Below, in pieces: positions 25,134-33,018 of a stretch of DNA of 64,000 bases (its first letter is position 1; every line of letters starts with the position of its first letter). The translations under genes were made by a program, and so were the position numbers. Source of the DNA: Nonomuraea pusilla (lineage in GTDB: Bacteria > Actinomycetota > Actinomycetes > Streptosporangiales > Streptosporangiaceae). A model generated the notes under the pieces. The model was not told the DNA's origin, did no database searches, and was given only the letters and a program-made list of their open reading frames with translations. Where the stretch lies: the NCBI RefSeq assembly GCF_900109355.1, contig NZ_FOBF01000010.1, positions 186,001 to 250,000 on the forward strand, read 5' to 3'.

Positions 25134-25157
25134 GAAGGTTTCGAGGGAGTGACGGCA

Positions 25158-25775
25158 GTGGGTCTGCGGGAACGCAAGAAGGAGAAGACGCGCCTGGCGA
25201 TCCTCGACGCGGCACTCGACCTGTTCGTCGAACAAGGATACGAGTCGACCACGATCGAGCAGATCGCGGGGGTGGTCGACATCTCCCCCCGCACCTTCTT
25301 CCGCTACTTCACCGGCAAGGACCATGTGGCCCTGCTGTTCCACGACCACGGCGAGGCGATCCTGCTGGAGACCTTCGCCTCACGCCCGGCCGACGAGCCG
25401 CCGTTCACCTCGCTCATGCACGGCATGCGCGCGGTGATGCAGGACCTGCTCGACTCCACGCCGGAGGACACCGCGAGGTTCCTGAAGCTGCGCCGCCTCC
25501 TCGACGACAACCCCCAGCTCGTGGGGCGGTCGGTGGCGAGGGGCGCGGAGACCGAGCGCCGACTGACCGAAGCGGTCGCAGCGCGCAGGGGCGTGGCGGC
25601 CGAGGAGGACCTGCTCTCCCACCTGATCGTGGCCTTCGCGACGTCCGCCATGCGGGTGGGGTTCGAGTGCCCCATGACCGAGGTGTCGATGCCCGCCATC
25701 GCCCGGCGCATGGCCGCGACGATCGAGCTGGCCGAACGCTCCCTGCGGCCCGGCTGGGACGTCGAGGCGGGCTAG
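25158..25775 (+). CDS. TetR-family regulator of the adjacent exporter
   Basis: The 205-residue protein has a TetR DNA-binding domain (LAILDAALDLFVEQGYESTTIEQIAGVVDISPRTFFRYF in its first ~60 residues) and a C-terminal ligand domain of the MftR type. It is divergent from the DHA2 exporter and probably represses it and itself. The GTG at 25158 is chosen because GAGGGA lies nine bases upstream; the GTG at 25149 would abut the ribosome binding site. Its TAG overlaps the stop codon of the convergent yqgE gene. Confidence 0.88.
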   Translation: MGLRERKKEKTRLAILDAALDLFVEQGYESTTIEQIAGVVDISPRTFFRYFTGKDHVALLFHDHGEAILLETFASRPADEPPFTSLMHGMRAVMQDLLDSTPEDTARFLKLRRLLDDNPQLVGRSVARGAETERRLTEAVAARRGVAAEEDLLSHLIVAFATSAMRVGFECPMTEVSMPAIARRMAATIELAERSLRPGWDVEAG

Positions 25776-26350
25776 TTCATGGTGGGGTCCTCGGGGCAGG
25801 TGGCGACGAAGGCCAGCTCGCCCCGCTGGCGCCGCAGGACGTGGCGCCACAGGGAGCGCGGGTCGGGGAAGAAGGTGTCGCCGGGCTCGGAGTCGACGAC
25901 GTACCAGGCGCCCTCGGCGATCTCGCTCTCCAGCTGGCCCGACGACCAGCCCGCGTAGCCGGCGAAGATCCGCATCTGCGCGATCTCGCCCTGCAGGATC
26001 TCCGGCGGCGCGTCGAGGTCGACCATGCCGAGCCGCGACACGGACGGGGTGGCCGTGTGCAGCCTGCGCCAGCCGAGCGGCTCGGCCCCGCTCGGCACGA
26101 CGGCCAGCGCCAGCGCGCTGTCGGTGTGGACGGGACCGCCTTCGAACAGCACGGAAGGGCCGGTCACGAGAGGGTCCCAGAGCGGCAGGACCTGGGTCAC
26201 GGCGATCTCGCTCGGCCTGTTGAGCACCACGCCCAGGGAGCCGCCGTCGTGGTCGTGTTCCAGGACGAGCACCACGCTACGCCGGAAGTTGGGGTCGTCG
26301 AGAAGCGGAGTCGCCACCAACAGACCGCCGACGTAGATCGCTTCCGCCAT
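25772..26350 (-). CDS. YqgE/AlgH family protein
   Basis: The 192-residue protein matches the UPF0301/YqgE family: GGLLVATPLLDDPNFRRSVVLVLEHD, GVVLNRPSE, LFEGGPV, RIFAGYAGWSSGQLESEIAEGAW. The function is not settled. The ATG at 26350 fits the family N-terminus, but GGAGG lies only one base before it, unusually close. Its TAG stop overlaps the TAG of the convergent tetR gene (25772-25775), leaving no room for a terminator between them. Confidence 0.9.
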   Translation of the reverse strand: MAEAIYVGGLLVATPLLDDPNFRRSVVLVLEHDHDGGSLGVVLNRPSEIAVTQVLPLWDPLVTGPSVLFEGGPVHTDSALALAVVPSGAEPLGWRRLHTATPSVSRLGMVDLDAPPEILQGEIAQMRIFAGYAGWSSGQLESEIAEGAWYVVDSEPGDTFFPDPRSLWRHVLRRQRGELAFVATCPEDPTMN

Positions 26351-26477
26351 ACCTCCATGATGAGGGAGGAACGGTCTCTCCCGCGCCCCCGCCCCAGTCA
26401 TGTTACTTTTCGTAGCGGCGTGGGCACTGTACGTGCCAGCAGGCCAACCCCTTTGTACAGGTTCGAGAGGAGCTTCC

Positions 26478-26981
26478 ATGCGCGTCGGAGTCCGTCTCAT
26501 CCTGGCCGCGCTGCCGGTCGGCGCGGCGCTGCTACTCCCCGCGACGGCCAAGGCGTGGCCCCAGCCCGACGCGGGCGACCCGTTCACCATGACCGTCGGG
26601 CGCCTGAACTGCCCGGCCGGGTCGGTGCCCGTCGTCCTGCGCAACCAGACGCGCCAGCTCGTCCGCTTCGACCTGCGGGCCGACTCCTCGACCGTGGCCT
26701 CGGGGTCGATCCCCGCGCGCAAGCAGGTGGTCAGGAACGTGCCGGTGCGCACGGGCAGCAGCGTCGAGATCGAGGCGTACTCCGTCGCCGACTCCGAGGC
26801 CGACACCCTGATCGACTCCCAGCACGTCAGGAACGACTGCCCGTGGGGCAGCAGGGCCAAGCAGCTGCCGTTCACCGGTCCGCCCACCGACCTGGTCGCC
26901 AAGCTCGCCACCGCGGCCGGCCTCGTCATCATGGGCGGCATCCTGTGGTGGTACGGCAGCATCTGGCCGCGCTCGTCCTAG
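26478..26981 (+). CDS. secreted protein with C-terminal LPFTG sorting signal
   Basis: The 167-residue protein has a signal peptide (MRVGVRLILAALPVGAALLLPATAKAW), a small external domain with two cysteines (LNCPAG and RNDCPWG), and a C-terminal sorting signal. The signal is LPFTG, then a hydrophobic helix (LVAKLATAAGLVIMGGILWWYG) and the short tail SIWPRSS. A sortase would cleave after Thr and attach it to the wall; no sortase gene is in the window. GAGAGGAGC upstream of the ATG is the ribosome binding site. CTGTAC-N22-GTACAG (26427-26460) lies upstream. Confidence 0.8.
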   Translation: MRVGVRLILAALPVGAALLLPATAKAWPQPDAGDPFTMTVGRLNCPAGSVPVVLRNQTRQLVRFDLRADSSTVASGSIPARKQVVRNVPVRTGSSVEIEAYSVADSEADTLIDSQHVRNDCPWGSRAKQLPFTGPPTDLVAKLATAAGLVIMGGILWWYGSIWPRSS

Positions 26982-27595
26982 GCTCCTTCGGCGAAGGCGC
27001 CGGCGCGGGCCGCCGCCAGGGCGCGCAGGGCGGAGCGCTCGGCCGCCTCCGCCGTCACCGGCTCCCGCGTCACCAGCAGCCGGTAGTACAGCGGCGCGGA
27101 GACCGCCCTGATCACCTCCTTGGCGTCGGTGCCGGGGGGCAGCTCGCCGCGCCCGACGGCGCGGTCCACCGCCTTCGCCCACTCCTCGACGCGGCGGCCG
27201 TAGAAGGCGCGCAGGGCCTTGGCGGCCTCCTCGTCGCAGGTGGCGGCGGCGATCACGGCCTGGAACGTGGCCCCGAGCCGGGGGTCGGTCACGGCCTGGA
27301 GCACCGACAGCGCGTTGGCCCGCAGGTCGCCCTCGACGGTGCCGGTGTCGGCGTGGGGTGACGACTCGTCGGCCAGTTCGTTCATCAGGTCGGCGACCAG
27401 GCCGGAAGGGGTGCCCCACCGCCGGTAGACGGTGGTCTTGCCCACGCCGGCCCGCGCCGCCACCTGGTCCATGCTCAGCCCGTGGAAGCCGCGCTCGACC
27501 AGCTCGTCCTGGGTGGCGGTGAGCACGGCGGCGCGCACCTTGGCGGTGCGGCCGCCCGGACGGACCGTCCCAGCCAAACGGGACTCTTGTTCCAT
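26978..27595 (-). CDS. TetR-family regulator of the adjacent MFS gene
   Basis: The 205-residue protein begins MEQESRLAGTV and has a TetR helix-turn-helix (GFHGLSMDQVAARAGVGKTTVYRRW) and a C-terminal domain of the TetR_C_16-like type. GAGGAGG precedes the ATG. One copy of a 20-bp palindrome covers its own start codon and a second lies before the divergent MFS gene, so it probably autoregulates and represses the exporter. Its stop overlaps that of the convergent LPFTG gene. Confidence 0.9.
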   Translation of the reverse strand: MEQESRLAGTVRPGGRTAKVRAAVLTATQDELVERGFHGLSMDQVAARAGVGKTTVYRRWGTPSGLVADLMNELADESSPHADTGTVEGDLRANALSVLQAVTDPRLGATFQAVIAAATCDEEAAKALRAFYGRRVEEWAKAVDRAVGRGELPPGTDAKEVIRAVSAPLYYRLLVTREPVTAEAAERSALRALAAARAGAFAEGA

Positions 27596-27596
27596 T
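27577..27596. promoter_or_regulatory. TetR operator O1 over the tetR start codon
   Basis: AACGGGAC-TCTT-GTTCCATT, an 8-4-8 imperfect palindrome covering the ATG of the TetR gene (27593-27595). It matches O2 at 16 of 20 positions with the same geometry. Confidence 0.75.
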
Positions 27597-27631
27597 AATC
27601 CTCCTCGCGTGGTACCGTCATGCGGCATCTT

Positions 27632-27651
27632 AACGGAACTTCTGTCCCATT
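27632..27651. promoter_or_regulatory. TetR operator O2 before the MFS gene
   Basis: AACGGAAC-TTCT-GTCCCATT, an 8-4-8 palindrome whose right end is 11 bases before the MFS ATG. It is the second copy of the O1 element. Confidence 0.75.
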
Positions 27652-27662
27652 AGGGGGATCGC

Positions 27663-29066
27663 ATGACCGTGCTGCCCGCCCCGGCCGCCGCAGGGCGGAT
27701 GACCGGGCGTCAGCGTCTCGTCCTCACGCTGCTGCTCGGCTCCCAGTTCATGCTGGCCGTGGACTTCTCCATCCTCAACGTGGCCCTGCCGGTGATCGGC
27801 GCGGGCCTCGGGTTCGCGCTGGCCGACCTGCAGTGGGTCGCCACGGCGTTCGCGCTGCCCGCCGCCGGGTTCACCCTGCTGTCCGGCAGGATCGCCGACC
27901 TGTTCGGGCGCCGCAGGCTCTTCCTGGCCGGCATGGCGCTGCTCGGCGTCGCCTCCCTCGCCGGAGGGCTGGCGTCCTCGCCCGCCGCCCTGCTCGCCGC
28001 CCGCGTGGCGCAGGGCCTCGCGACCGCGATCGTCACGCCGGCCGGGCTGTCGCTCCTCACGACGTCGTTCCAGGAGGGGCCGCTGCGCGAGCGGGCGCTC
28101 GGGCTGAACGGCGCCCTGATGTCGGCCGGGTTCACCTCGGGAGCGGTGCTCGGCGGGGTGCTGACCGAACTGCTGAGCTGGCGGTGGGCCTTCCTGATCA
28201 ACGTGCCCGTCGCGCTGGCCGTCGTCGCCGTGGCGCCGCTGCTGCTGAAGGAGAGCCGCCCCGACCGGCGGCCCGCCGTCGACGTGCCCGGCGCCGCGGC
28301 CGTCACGGCCGGCCTGCTGGCGCTGGTCTACGGCCTGACCCGGGCCGGCGAGCACGGCTTCGCCGACCCTCTGGCCGTCGCGGCCCTGGCCGCGGGCGCC
28401 GCGCTGCTGGTGGCCTTCTGGTTCGTGGAGCGGCGGGCCGCCGCGCCGCTCGTACCGGTGGCGATCATGTCCAGGCGCGCCGTCGCGCTGGGCAACCTCG
28501 CCGGCCTCGTCGCGTTCGCCACCGAGACCTCACTCGTCTTCCTCATGACGCTCTACCTGCAGAAGGTCCTCGGGTACTCGGCGCTCGCCACCGGGCTCGC
28601 GTTCGGCGTGCTCGGGCTCGGCACCGTGCTGGGCGGCGTGGCCGCGCCCAGGGTCCTCCGGGCGGCGGGCCCGGCCCGCGCGCTCGCCGGCGGCTTCGCC
28701 CTGCAGGCCGTCGCCACCGCCGCGCTGGCGCTGCTCGGCACCGGCACCGCGTCGCTGTGGCTGCTGCCGGCCGCCACCTTCGCCGGCGGCGTGGGCAACA
28801 TGGTGGCCATCGTCGCCTTCATGGTGACCGCGACGTCCGGGCTGCCCGACTCCGAGCAGGGGCTGGCCACCGGTCTGGCCACGATGACGCAGCAGGTCGG
28901 CATCACCATGGGCATCCCCGTCATGAGCGCGGTGGTGACGGCCGCCATGGGCTCGGGGTCCGTGCTCCAGGGGGTGACCGTCGCGGTGCTCGTGAACGCC
29001 GCCCTGGCCCTCGCCGCCGCCTTCATCCGCCCTCACCGTTCGGCGATATCGAACGCGCTGCGCTAG
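27663..29066 (+). CDS. DHA2-type MFS exporter
   Basis: The 467-residue, roughly 14-helix transporter has AVDFSILNVALPVIG in helix 1, GRIADLFGRRRLFLAG in loop 2-3 and an antiporter-like GAVLGGVLTELLSWRWAFLINVPV segment, as in DHA2 drug exporters. AGGGGG precedes the ATG. The divergent TetR gene and paired operators imply ligand-induced expression. The stop TAG is also the start of a TAGGGT -10 for the next gene. Confidence 0.92.
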   Translation: MTVLPAPAAAGRMTGRQRLVLTLLLGSQFMLAVDFSILNVALPVIGAGLGFALADLQWVATAFALPAAGFTLLSGRIADLFGRRRLFLAGMALLGVASLAGGLASSPAALLAARVAQGLATAIVTPAGLSLLTTSFQEGPLRERALGLNGALMSAGFTSGAVLGGVLTELLSWRWAFLINVPVALAVVAVAPLLLKESRPDRRPAVDVPGAAAVTAGLLALVYGLTRAGEHGFADPLAVAALAAGAALLVAFWFVERRAAAPLVPVAIMSRRAVALGNLAGLVAFATETSLVFLMTLYLQKVLGYSALATGLAFGVLGLGTVLGGVAAPRVLRAAGPARALAGGFALQAVATAALALLGTGTASLWLLPAATFAGGVGNMVAIVAFMVTATSGLPDSEQGLATGLATMTQQVGITMGIPVMSAVVTAAMGSGSVLQGVTVAVLVNAALALAAAFIRPHRSAISNALR

Positions 29067-29069
29067 GGT
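29064..29069 (+). promoter_or_regulatory. -10 hexamer TAGGGT overlapping the MFS stop codon
   Basis: TAGGGT-N6-GTG (spacer CGCCGC) before the IclR gene. The TAG is the MFS stop codon (29064-29066). No Shine-Dalgarno sequence is present. Confidence 0.45.
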
Positions 29070-29075
29070 CGCCGC

Positions 29076-29822
29076 GTGGGAGACACGATTCAGTCGGTGG
29101 AGCGGGCGGCCGCCATCCTGCGGCTGCTCGCCTCGGGCCCCCGCCTGCTCGGCGTCGCCGAGCTGGCCAGGGCGCTGGGCCTGCCGAAGGGCACGCTGCA
29201 CGGCATCCTGCGCACGCTCGTCAAGGTCGGCTTCGTCGAACAGGACGCCGCCACCGGCAAGTACCGGCTCGGCGCCACCCTGCTGCACCTCGGCAGCAGC
29301 TACCTCGACGTCAACGAGCTGCGCACCCGCTCGCTCAACTGGGCCGACGCGCTGGCCGGCCGCAGCAGGGAGAGCGCCTGGATCGGCACCCTGCACGAGG
29401 GGCACGTCCTGGTCATCCACCACGTCTTCCGCCCCGACGACAGCATGCAGACGCTGCAGGTCGGCACGTACCTGCCGGCCCACGCGAGCGCCCTGGGCAA
29501 GGTGCTGCTCGCCCACGACCCGTACGGCGAGGCCGCGCCGCCGCTCGCGCCGCACACCGGGCGCACCCTCGTCGACCCCGGCGCGCTGGAGCGCGAGCTC
29601 GACCAGGTCAGGGCGCGCGGCTGGGCGGCGGAGATGGAGGAGCTGGTGGAGGGCGAGGTGGCGCTCGCCGCCCCGATCAAGGACCCGCGCGGCATCGTGG
29701 TCGGGGCGATCGGCATCAGGGGCGCGGTCGAGCGCCTGGCCGACGGGGACGCCCCGCGCATGGAGTTCGTCTCGTACGTGCGCGACGCGGCCAGGGCCAT
29801 CACGCGCTCGCTGGCCCACTGA
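29076..29822 (+). CDS. IclR-family regulator, GylR-like
   Basis: The 248-residue protein has an N-terminal winged helix (SVERAAAILRLLASGPRLLGVAELARALGLPKGTLHGILRTL) and a C-terminal IclR effector domain (HASALGKVLLAH, ALAAPIKDPRGIVVGAIGIRG). Glycerol kinase and dehydrogenase genes follow directly, as with gylR and the gylCABX operon of Streptomyces, so it is probably the glycerol regulator. The GTG start lacks a Shine-Dalgarno sequence and appears leaderless. A perfect palindrome after the downstream promoter is the likely binding site. Confidence 0.88.
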   Translation: MGDTIQSVERAAAILRLLASGPRLLGVAELARALGLPKGTLHGILRTLVKVGFVEQDAATGKYRLGATLLHLGSSYLDVNELRTRSLNWADALAGRSRESAWIGTLHEGHVLVIHHVFRPDDSMQTLQVGTYLPAHASALGKVLLAHDPYGEAAPPLAPHTGRTLVDPGALERELDQVRARGWAAEMEELVEGEVALAAPIKDPRGIVVGAIGIRGAVERLADGDAPRMEFVSYVRDAARAITRSLAH

Positions 29823-29830
29823 CGTCACTG

Positions 29831-29858
29831 TTGACACTCCCCCGCAACCTAATACGAT
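29831..29858 (+). promoter_or_regulatory. glpK promoter TTGACA-N16-TACGAT
   Basis: A consensus -35 TTGACA (29831-29836) and a -10 TACGAT (29853-29858) lie nine bases after the regulator's stop codon. Transcription would start around 29865, just before the palindrome. Confidence 0.7.
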
Positions 29859-29869
29859 TTCTCCCGTCG

Positions 29870-29884
29870 TTCGACATTGTCGAA
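29870..29884. promoter_or_regulatory. perfect 15-bp palindrome, candidate GylR-type operator
   Basis: TTCGACA-T-TGTCGAA is a perfect palindrome 11 bases after the -10 and 24 bases before the glpK GTG. A bound repressor there would block transcription of glpK-glpD. Confidence 0.7.
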
Positions 29885-29908
29885 CCCCTAGCCTTGCGAG
29901 GAAGCCCC

Positions 29909-31384
29909 GTGCCTCGACCGCACTACGTCGCCGCCATCGACCAGGGCACCACGTCCAGCCGCTGCATCGTCTTCGACCGGTCCGGGCACATCGTCTCCGT
30001 CGCCCAACGCGAGCACCGCCAGATCTTCCCCAGGCCCGGCTGGGTCGAGCACGACGCGGACGAGATCTGGCAGGCCGTCCGGACGGTGCTGGCCGAGGCC
30101 GTCGGCGGCGCGGGCATCGGGCACGACCAGATCGCGGCCCTCGGCATCACCAACCAGCGCGAGACCACCGTCCTGTGGGAACGGGCCACCGGCCGCCCGG
30201 TCCGACCGGCGATCGTCTGGCAGGACACCCGCACCGACGCCCTCACCCACGCGCTGTCCGGGCACGAGGCGCTGTTCAGGGACAAGGCGGGCCTGCCGCT
30301 CGCCACCTACTTCTCCGGCCCCAAGATCCGCTGGCTGCTGGACGAGACCCCGGGGCTGCGCGAGCGCGCCGAACGCGGCGAGGTGCTGTTCGGCACCATG
30401 GACAGCTGGCTGATCTGGAACCTCACCGGCCGCCACGTCACCGACGTGACGAACGCCAGCCGCACCATGCTCATGAACATCCACACGCTGGCCTGGGACG
30501 ACGAGCTCCTCGCCATGCTCGGCGTGCCCCGCGCCATGCTGCCCGAGATCCGCCCCTCGGCCGAGGTGTACGGCGCCACCGCCGACGGCGTCCCCGTGGC
30601 CGCGGCGCTCGGCGACCAGCAGGCCGCCCTGTTCGGCCAGACCTGCTTCTCCCCCGGCGAGACCAAGAGCACGTACGGTTCGGGCAGCTTCCTGCTCATG
30701 AACACCGGCACCGAACCGGTCGTCTCCAAGCACGGCCTGCTCACCACCGTCGGCTACCAGCTCGGCACCGGCCCGGCCACGTACGCGCTGGAGGGCGCCA
30801 TCGCCGTCACCGGCTCCCTCGTGCAGTGGCTGCGCGACAACCTCGGCCTGATCTCCAGCGCGGCCGAGATCGAGACGCTCGCCAAGACCGTGCCCGACAA
30901 CGGCGGCTGCTACTTCGTCCCCGCCTTCTCCGGGCTGTTCGCGCCGCACTGGCGCTCCGACGCCCGCGGCGTGATCGCCGGGCTGACCGGGTTCGTCACC
31001 AAGGGCCACCTCGCGAGGGCCGTGCTGGAGGCGACCGCCTGGCAGACCCGGGAGGTCGTCGACGCGATGAACGCCGACTCGGGACTCGACCTGGCCTCGC
31101 TGCGCGCCGACGGCGGCATGACCGCCGACAACCTCCTCATGCAGACCCTGGCCGACGTGCTCGACGTGCCCGTGATCCGCCCGATGGTGGCCGAGACCAC
31201 CGCGCTCGGCGCCGCGTACGCCGCGGGCCTGGCCACCGGCTACTGGCCCGACCTCGACAGCCTGCGCGCCAACTGGCACAAGGCCGCCGAGTGGCGGCCC
31301 GCGATCGACGAGGCGGCCCGCGAACGGGAATACCGCAACTGGAAGAAGGCGGTGGCCCGCACACTCGGCTGGGTCGAGCAGTGA
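29909..31384 (+). CDS. glpK: glycerol kinase
   Basis: The 491-residue FGGY kinase has IDQGTTSSRCIVFD at the phosphate site, NQRETTV, WQDTRT, GDQQAALFGQ and TYGSGSFLLMNTG in the ATP domain, and GGMTADNLLMQ near the end. It makes sn-glycerol 3-phosphate from glycerol and ATP, feeding GlpD. GAGGAAG lies before the GTG at 29909. A very long ORF from 27620 runs into it in frame but is not a real fusion: upstream it is a shadow of the MFS and regulator genes. Confidence 0.97.
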   Translation: MPRPHYVAAIDQGTTSSRCIVFDRSGHIVSVAQREHRQIFPRPGWVEHDADEIWQAVRTVLAEAVGGAGIGHDQIAALGITNQRETTVLWERATGRPVRPAIVWQDTRTDALTHALSGHEALFRDKAGLPLATYFSGPKIRWLLDETPGLRERAERGEVLFGTMDSWLIWNLTGRHVTDVTNASRTMLMNIHTLAWDDELLAMLGVPRAMLPEIRPSAEVYGATADGVPVAAALGDQQAALFGQTCFSPGETKSTYGSGSFLLMNTGTEPVVSKHGLLTTVGYQLGTGPATYALEGAIAVTGSLVQWLRDNLGLISSAAEIETLAKTVPDNGGCYFVPAFSGLFAPHWRSDARGVIAGLTGFVTKGHLARAVLEATAWQTREVVDAMNADSGLDLASLRADGGMTADNLLMQTLADVLDVPVIRPMVAETTALGAAYAAGLATGYWPDLDSLRANWHKAAEWRPAIDEAAREREYRNWKKAVARTLGWVEQ

Positions 31385-31421
31385 ACGCGCCGCGAGCAGC
31401 CACAGCGAAGGAAGGCAACGC

Positions 31422-32990
31422 ATGACCATGGGAACCGGCGCCGCCACCGGCATCGACCGGGCGGAGATCCGGCACGAGCTATCCCGGGCCGCCTTCGACC
31501 TCCTCGTGATCGGCGGCGGCATCCTCGGCACGTCCGTCGCCTGGATGGCAGCCCAGGCCGGGCTGCGGGTGGCCATGGTCGACGCGGGCGACTTCGCGGG
31601 CGCGACGTCCAGCGCGTCGTCCAAGCTGGTCCACGGCGGGCTGCGCTACCTGCAGACCGGCAACGTGCGGCTGGTCGCGGAGAACCACCGCGAGCGGCGC
31701 GCCCTGGCCGCCGACATCGCGCCCCACCTGGTCAAACCGCTCACGTTCCTGGTGCCGATCTACAAGGGCGGCCCGCACGGCGCGGCCAAGCTCGGCGCGG
31801 GCGTGTTCCTGTACTCCGCGCTGTCGGTGTTCGGCGACGGCGTGGGCAAGGTCGTCACGCCGCACCAGGCGCTGGCCAGGGTGCCCGCGCTGCGCGCCGA
31901 CGGCCTGCGCGCCGCCGCCGTCTACGGCGACCACCAAATGAACGACAGCCGCGTCGCGGTCATGACCGTGCGCGCCGCCGTCGACGCCGGCGCGGTCGTG
32001 CTCAACCACGCCGAGGTCGTCGGCCTGCGCACCACGGCCGCCACCGTCACCGGCGCCGAGCTGCGCGACCGGCTCGACGGCACCGAGTTCGGCGTGGACG
32101 CCCGGCTCGTGCTCAACGCCACCGGCCCCTGGGTGGACCACCTGCGGCGGATGGAGGACCCGGGGGCGGCGCCCAGCATCCGCCTGTCCAAGGGCGCCCA
32201 CCTCGTGCTGCGCCGCCACGACCCGTGGAAGGCCGCCCTCACCACGCCCATCGACAAGTACCGCGTGTCGTTCGCCATCCCCTGGGAGGACCACCTCCTG
32301 CTCGGCACCACCGACGAGGCGTACGAGGGTGACCCGGCCGCCGTGCGGGTCACCGACGCGGACATCGCGCAGATCCTCGACGAGGCCGGCCACGCCGTGC
32401 GCGACGAGCAGCTGCGCCGCGAGGACATCACGTACGCGTTCGCCGGGCTGAGGGTGCTGCCCGGCGGCCCCGGCGCGGTGGCGGCGGCCAAGCGGGAGAC
32501 GGTCGTGACGAGGGGCGCGGGCGGCATGCTGTCGGTCGCGGGAGGCAAGTGGACGACGTACCGGCACATCGGCAGGCACGTCCTCGACACGCTCACCCAC
32601 CTGCCCGGCCACCCGCTCGGCGACGACCTCGCCGACATCCTGCCCGCGGTGCCGCTGCCCGGCCTGGCCAGCCCCGACGCGGTGGCGCTGCGCCTGTGGA
32701 GCGACCGCGAACCGGGCGCCCGCATGGACCCCCTGGTGGCCCGCCACCTGGCCACCCACTACGGCTCGATCGCCTTCGACCTGGCCAGGCTCATCAGGGA
32801 CGACCCGGCACTCGGCGAGCGCATCCACCCCGACGGCCCCGACATCTGGGCGCAGGTCGTCTACGCCCGCGACCACGAGTGGGCCGCCACGGTCGACGAC
32901 GTCGCGCGCCGCCGCACGACGCTCACCGTACGCGGCCTCGACACGGCGGAGGTGCGGACCCGCATCGCCGCTCTGCTCGCGGCGGGCTGA
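31422..32990 (+). CDS. glpD: glycerol-3-phosphate dehydrogenase (FAD)
   Basis: The 522-residue flavoprotein has the dinucleotide-binding motif LLVIGGGILGTSVAWMAA, the family signature SSASSKLVHGGLRYLQ, DHQMNDSRVA, LNATGPW and GGKWTTYR. It oxidises glycerol 3-phosphate to dihydroxyacetone phosphate at the membrane and passes electrons to quinone. It follows glpK by 37 bp with GAAGGAAGG upstream of the ATG. A glycerol facilitator gene is not part of this cluster, unlike the Streptomyces gyl operon. Confidence 0.97.
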   Translation: MTMGTGAATGIDRAEIRHELSRAAFDLLVIGGGILGTSVAWMAAQAGLRVAMVDAGDFAGATSSASSKLVHGGLRYLQTGNVRLVAENHRERRALAADIAPHLVKPLTFLVPIYKGGPHGAAKLGAGVFLYSALSVFGDGVGKVVTPHQALARVPALRADGLRAAAVYGDHQMNDSRVAVMTVRAAVDAGAVVLNHAEVVGLRTTAATVTGAELRDRLDGTEFGVDARLVLNATGPWVDHLRRMEDPGAAPSIRLSKGAHLVLRRHDPWKAALTTPIDKYRVSFAIPWEDHLLLGTTDEAYEGDPAAVRVTDADIAQILDEAGHAVRDEQLRREDITYAFAGLRVLPGGPGAVAAAKRETVVTRGAGGMLSVAGGKWTTYRHIGRHVLDTLTHLPGHPLGDDLADILPAVPLPGLASPDAVALRLWSDREPGARMDPLVARHLATHYGSIAFDLARLIRDDPALGERIHPDGPDIWAQVVYARDHEWAATVDDVARRRTTLTVRGLDTAEVRTRIAALLAAG

Positions 32991-33018
32991 GCAGCGCTCC
33001 CCTGGGAAGGGGGTACGC

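Noticed and set aside
27620..31384. A single 1254-codon forward ORF that would fuse an MFS region to glycerol kinase.
   Set aside because: Its first ~760 codons lie in a non-coding frame over the real MFS and IclR genes. The kinase has its own GTG with a ribosome binding site at 29909.
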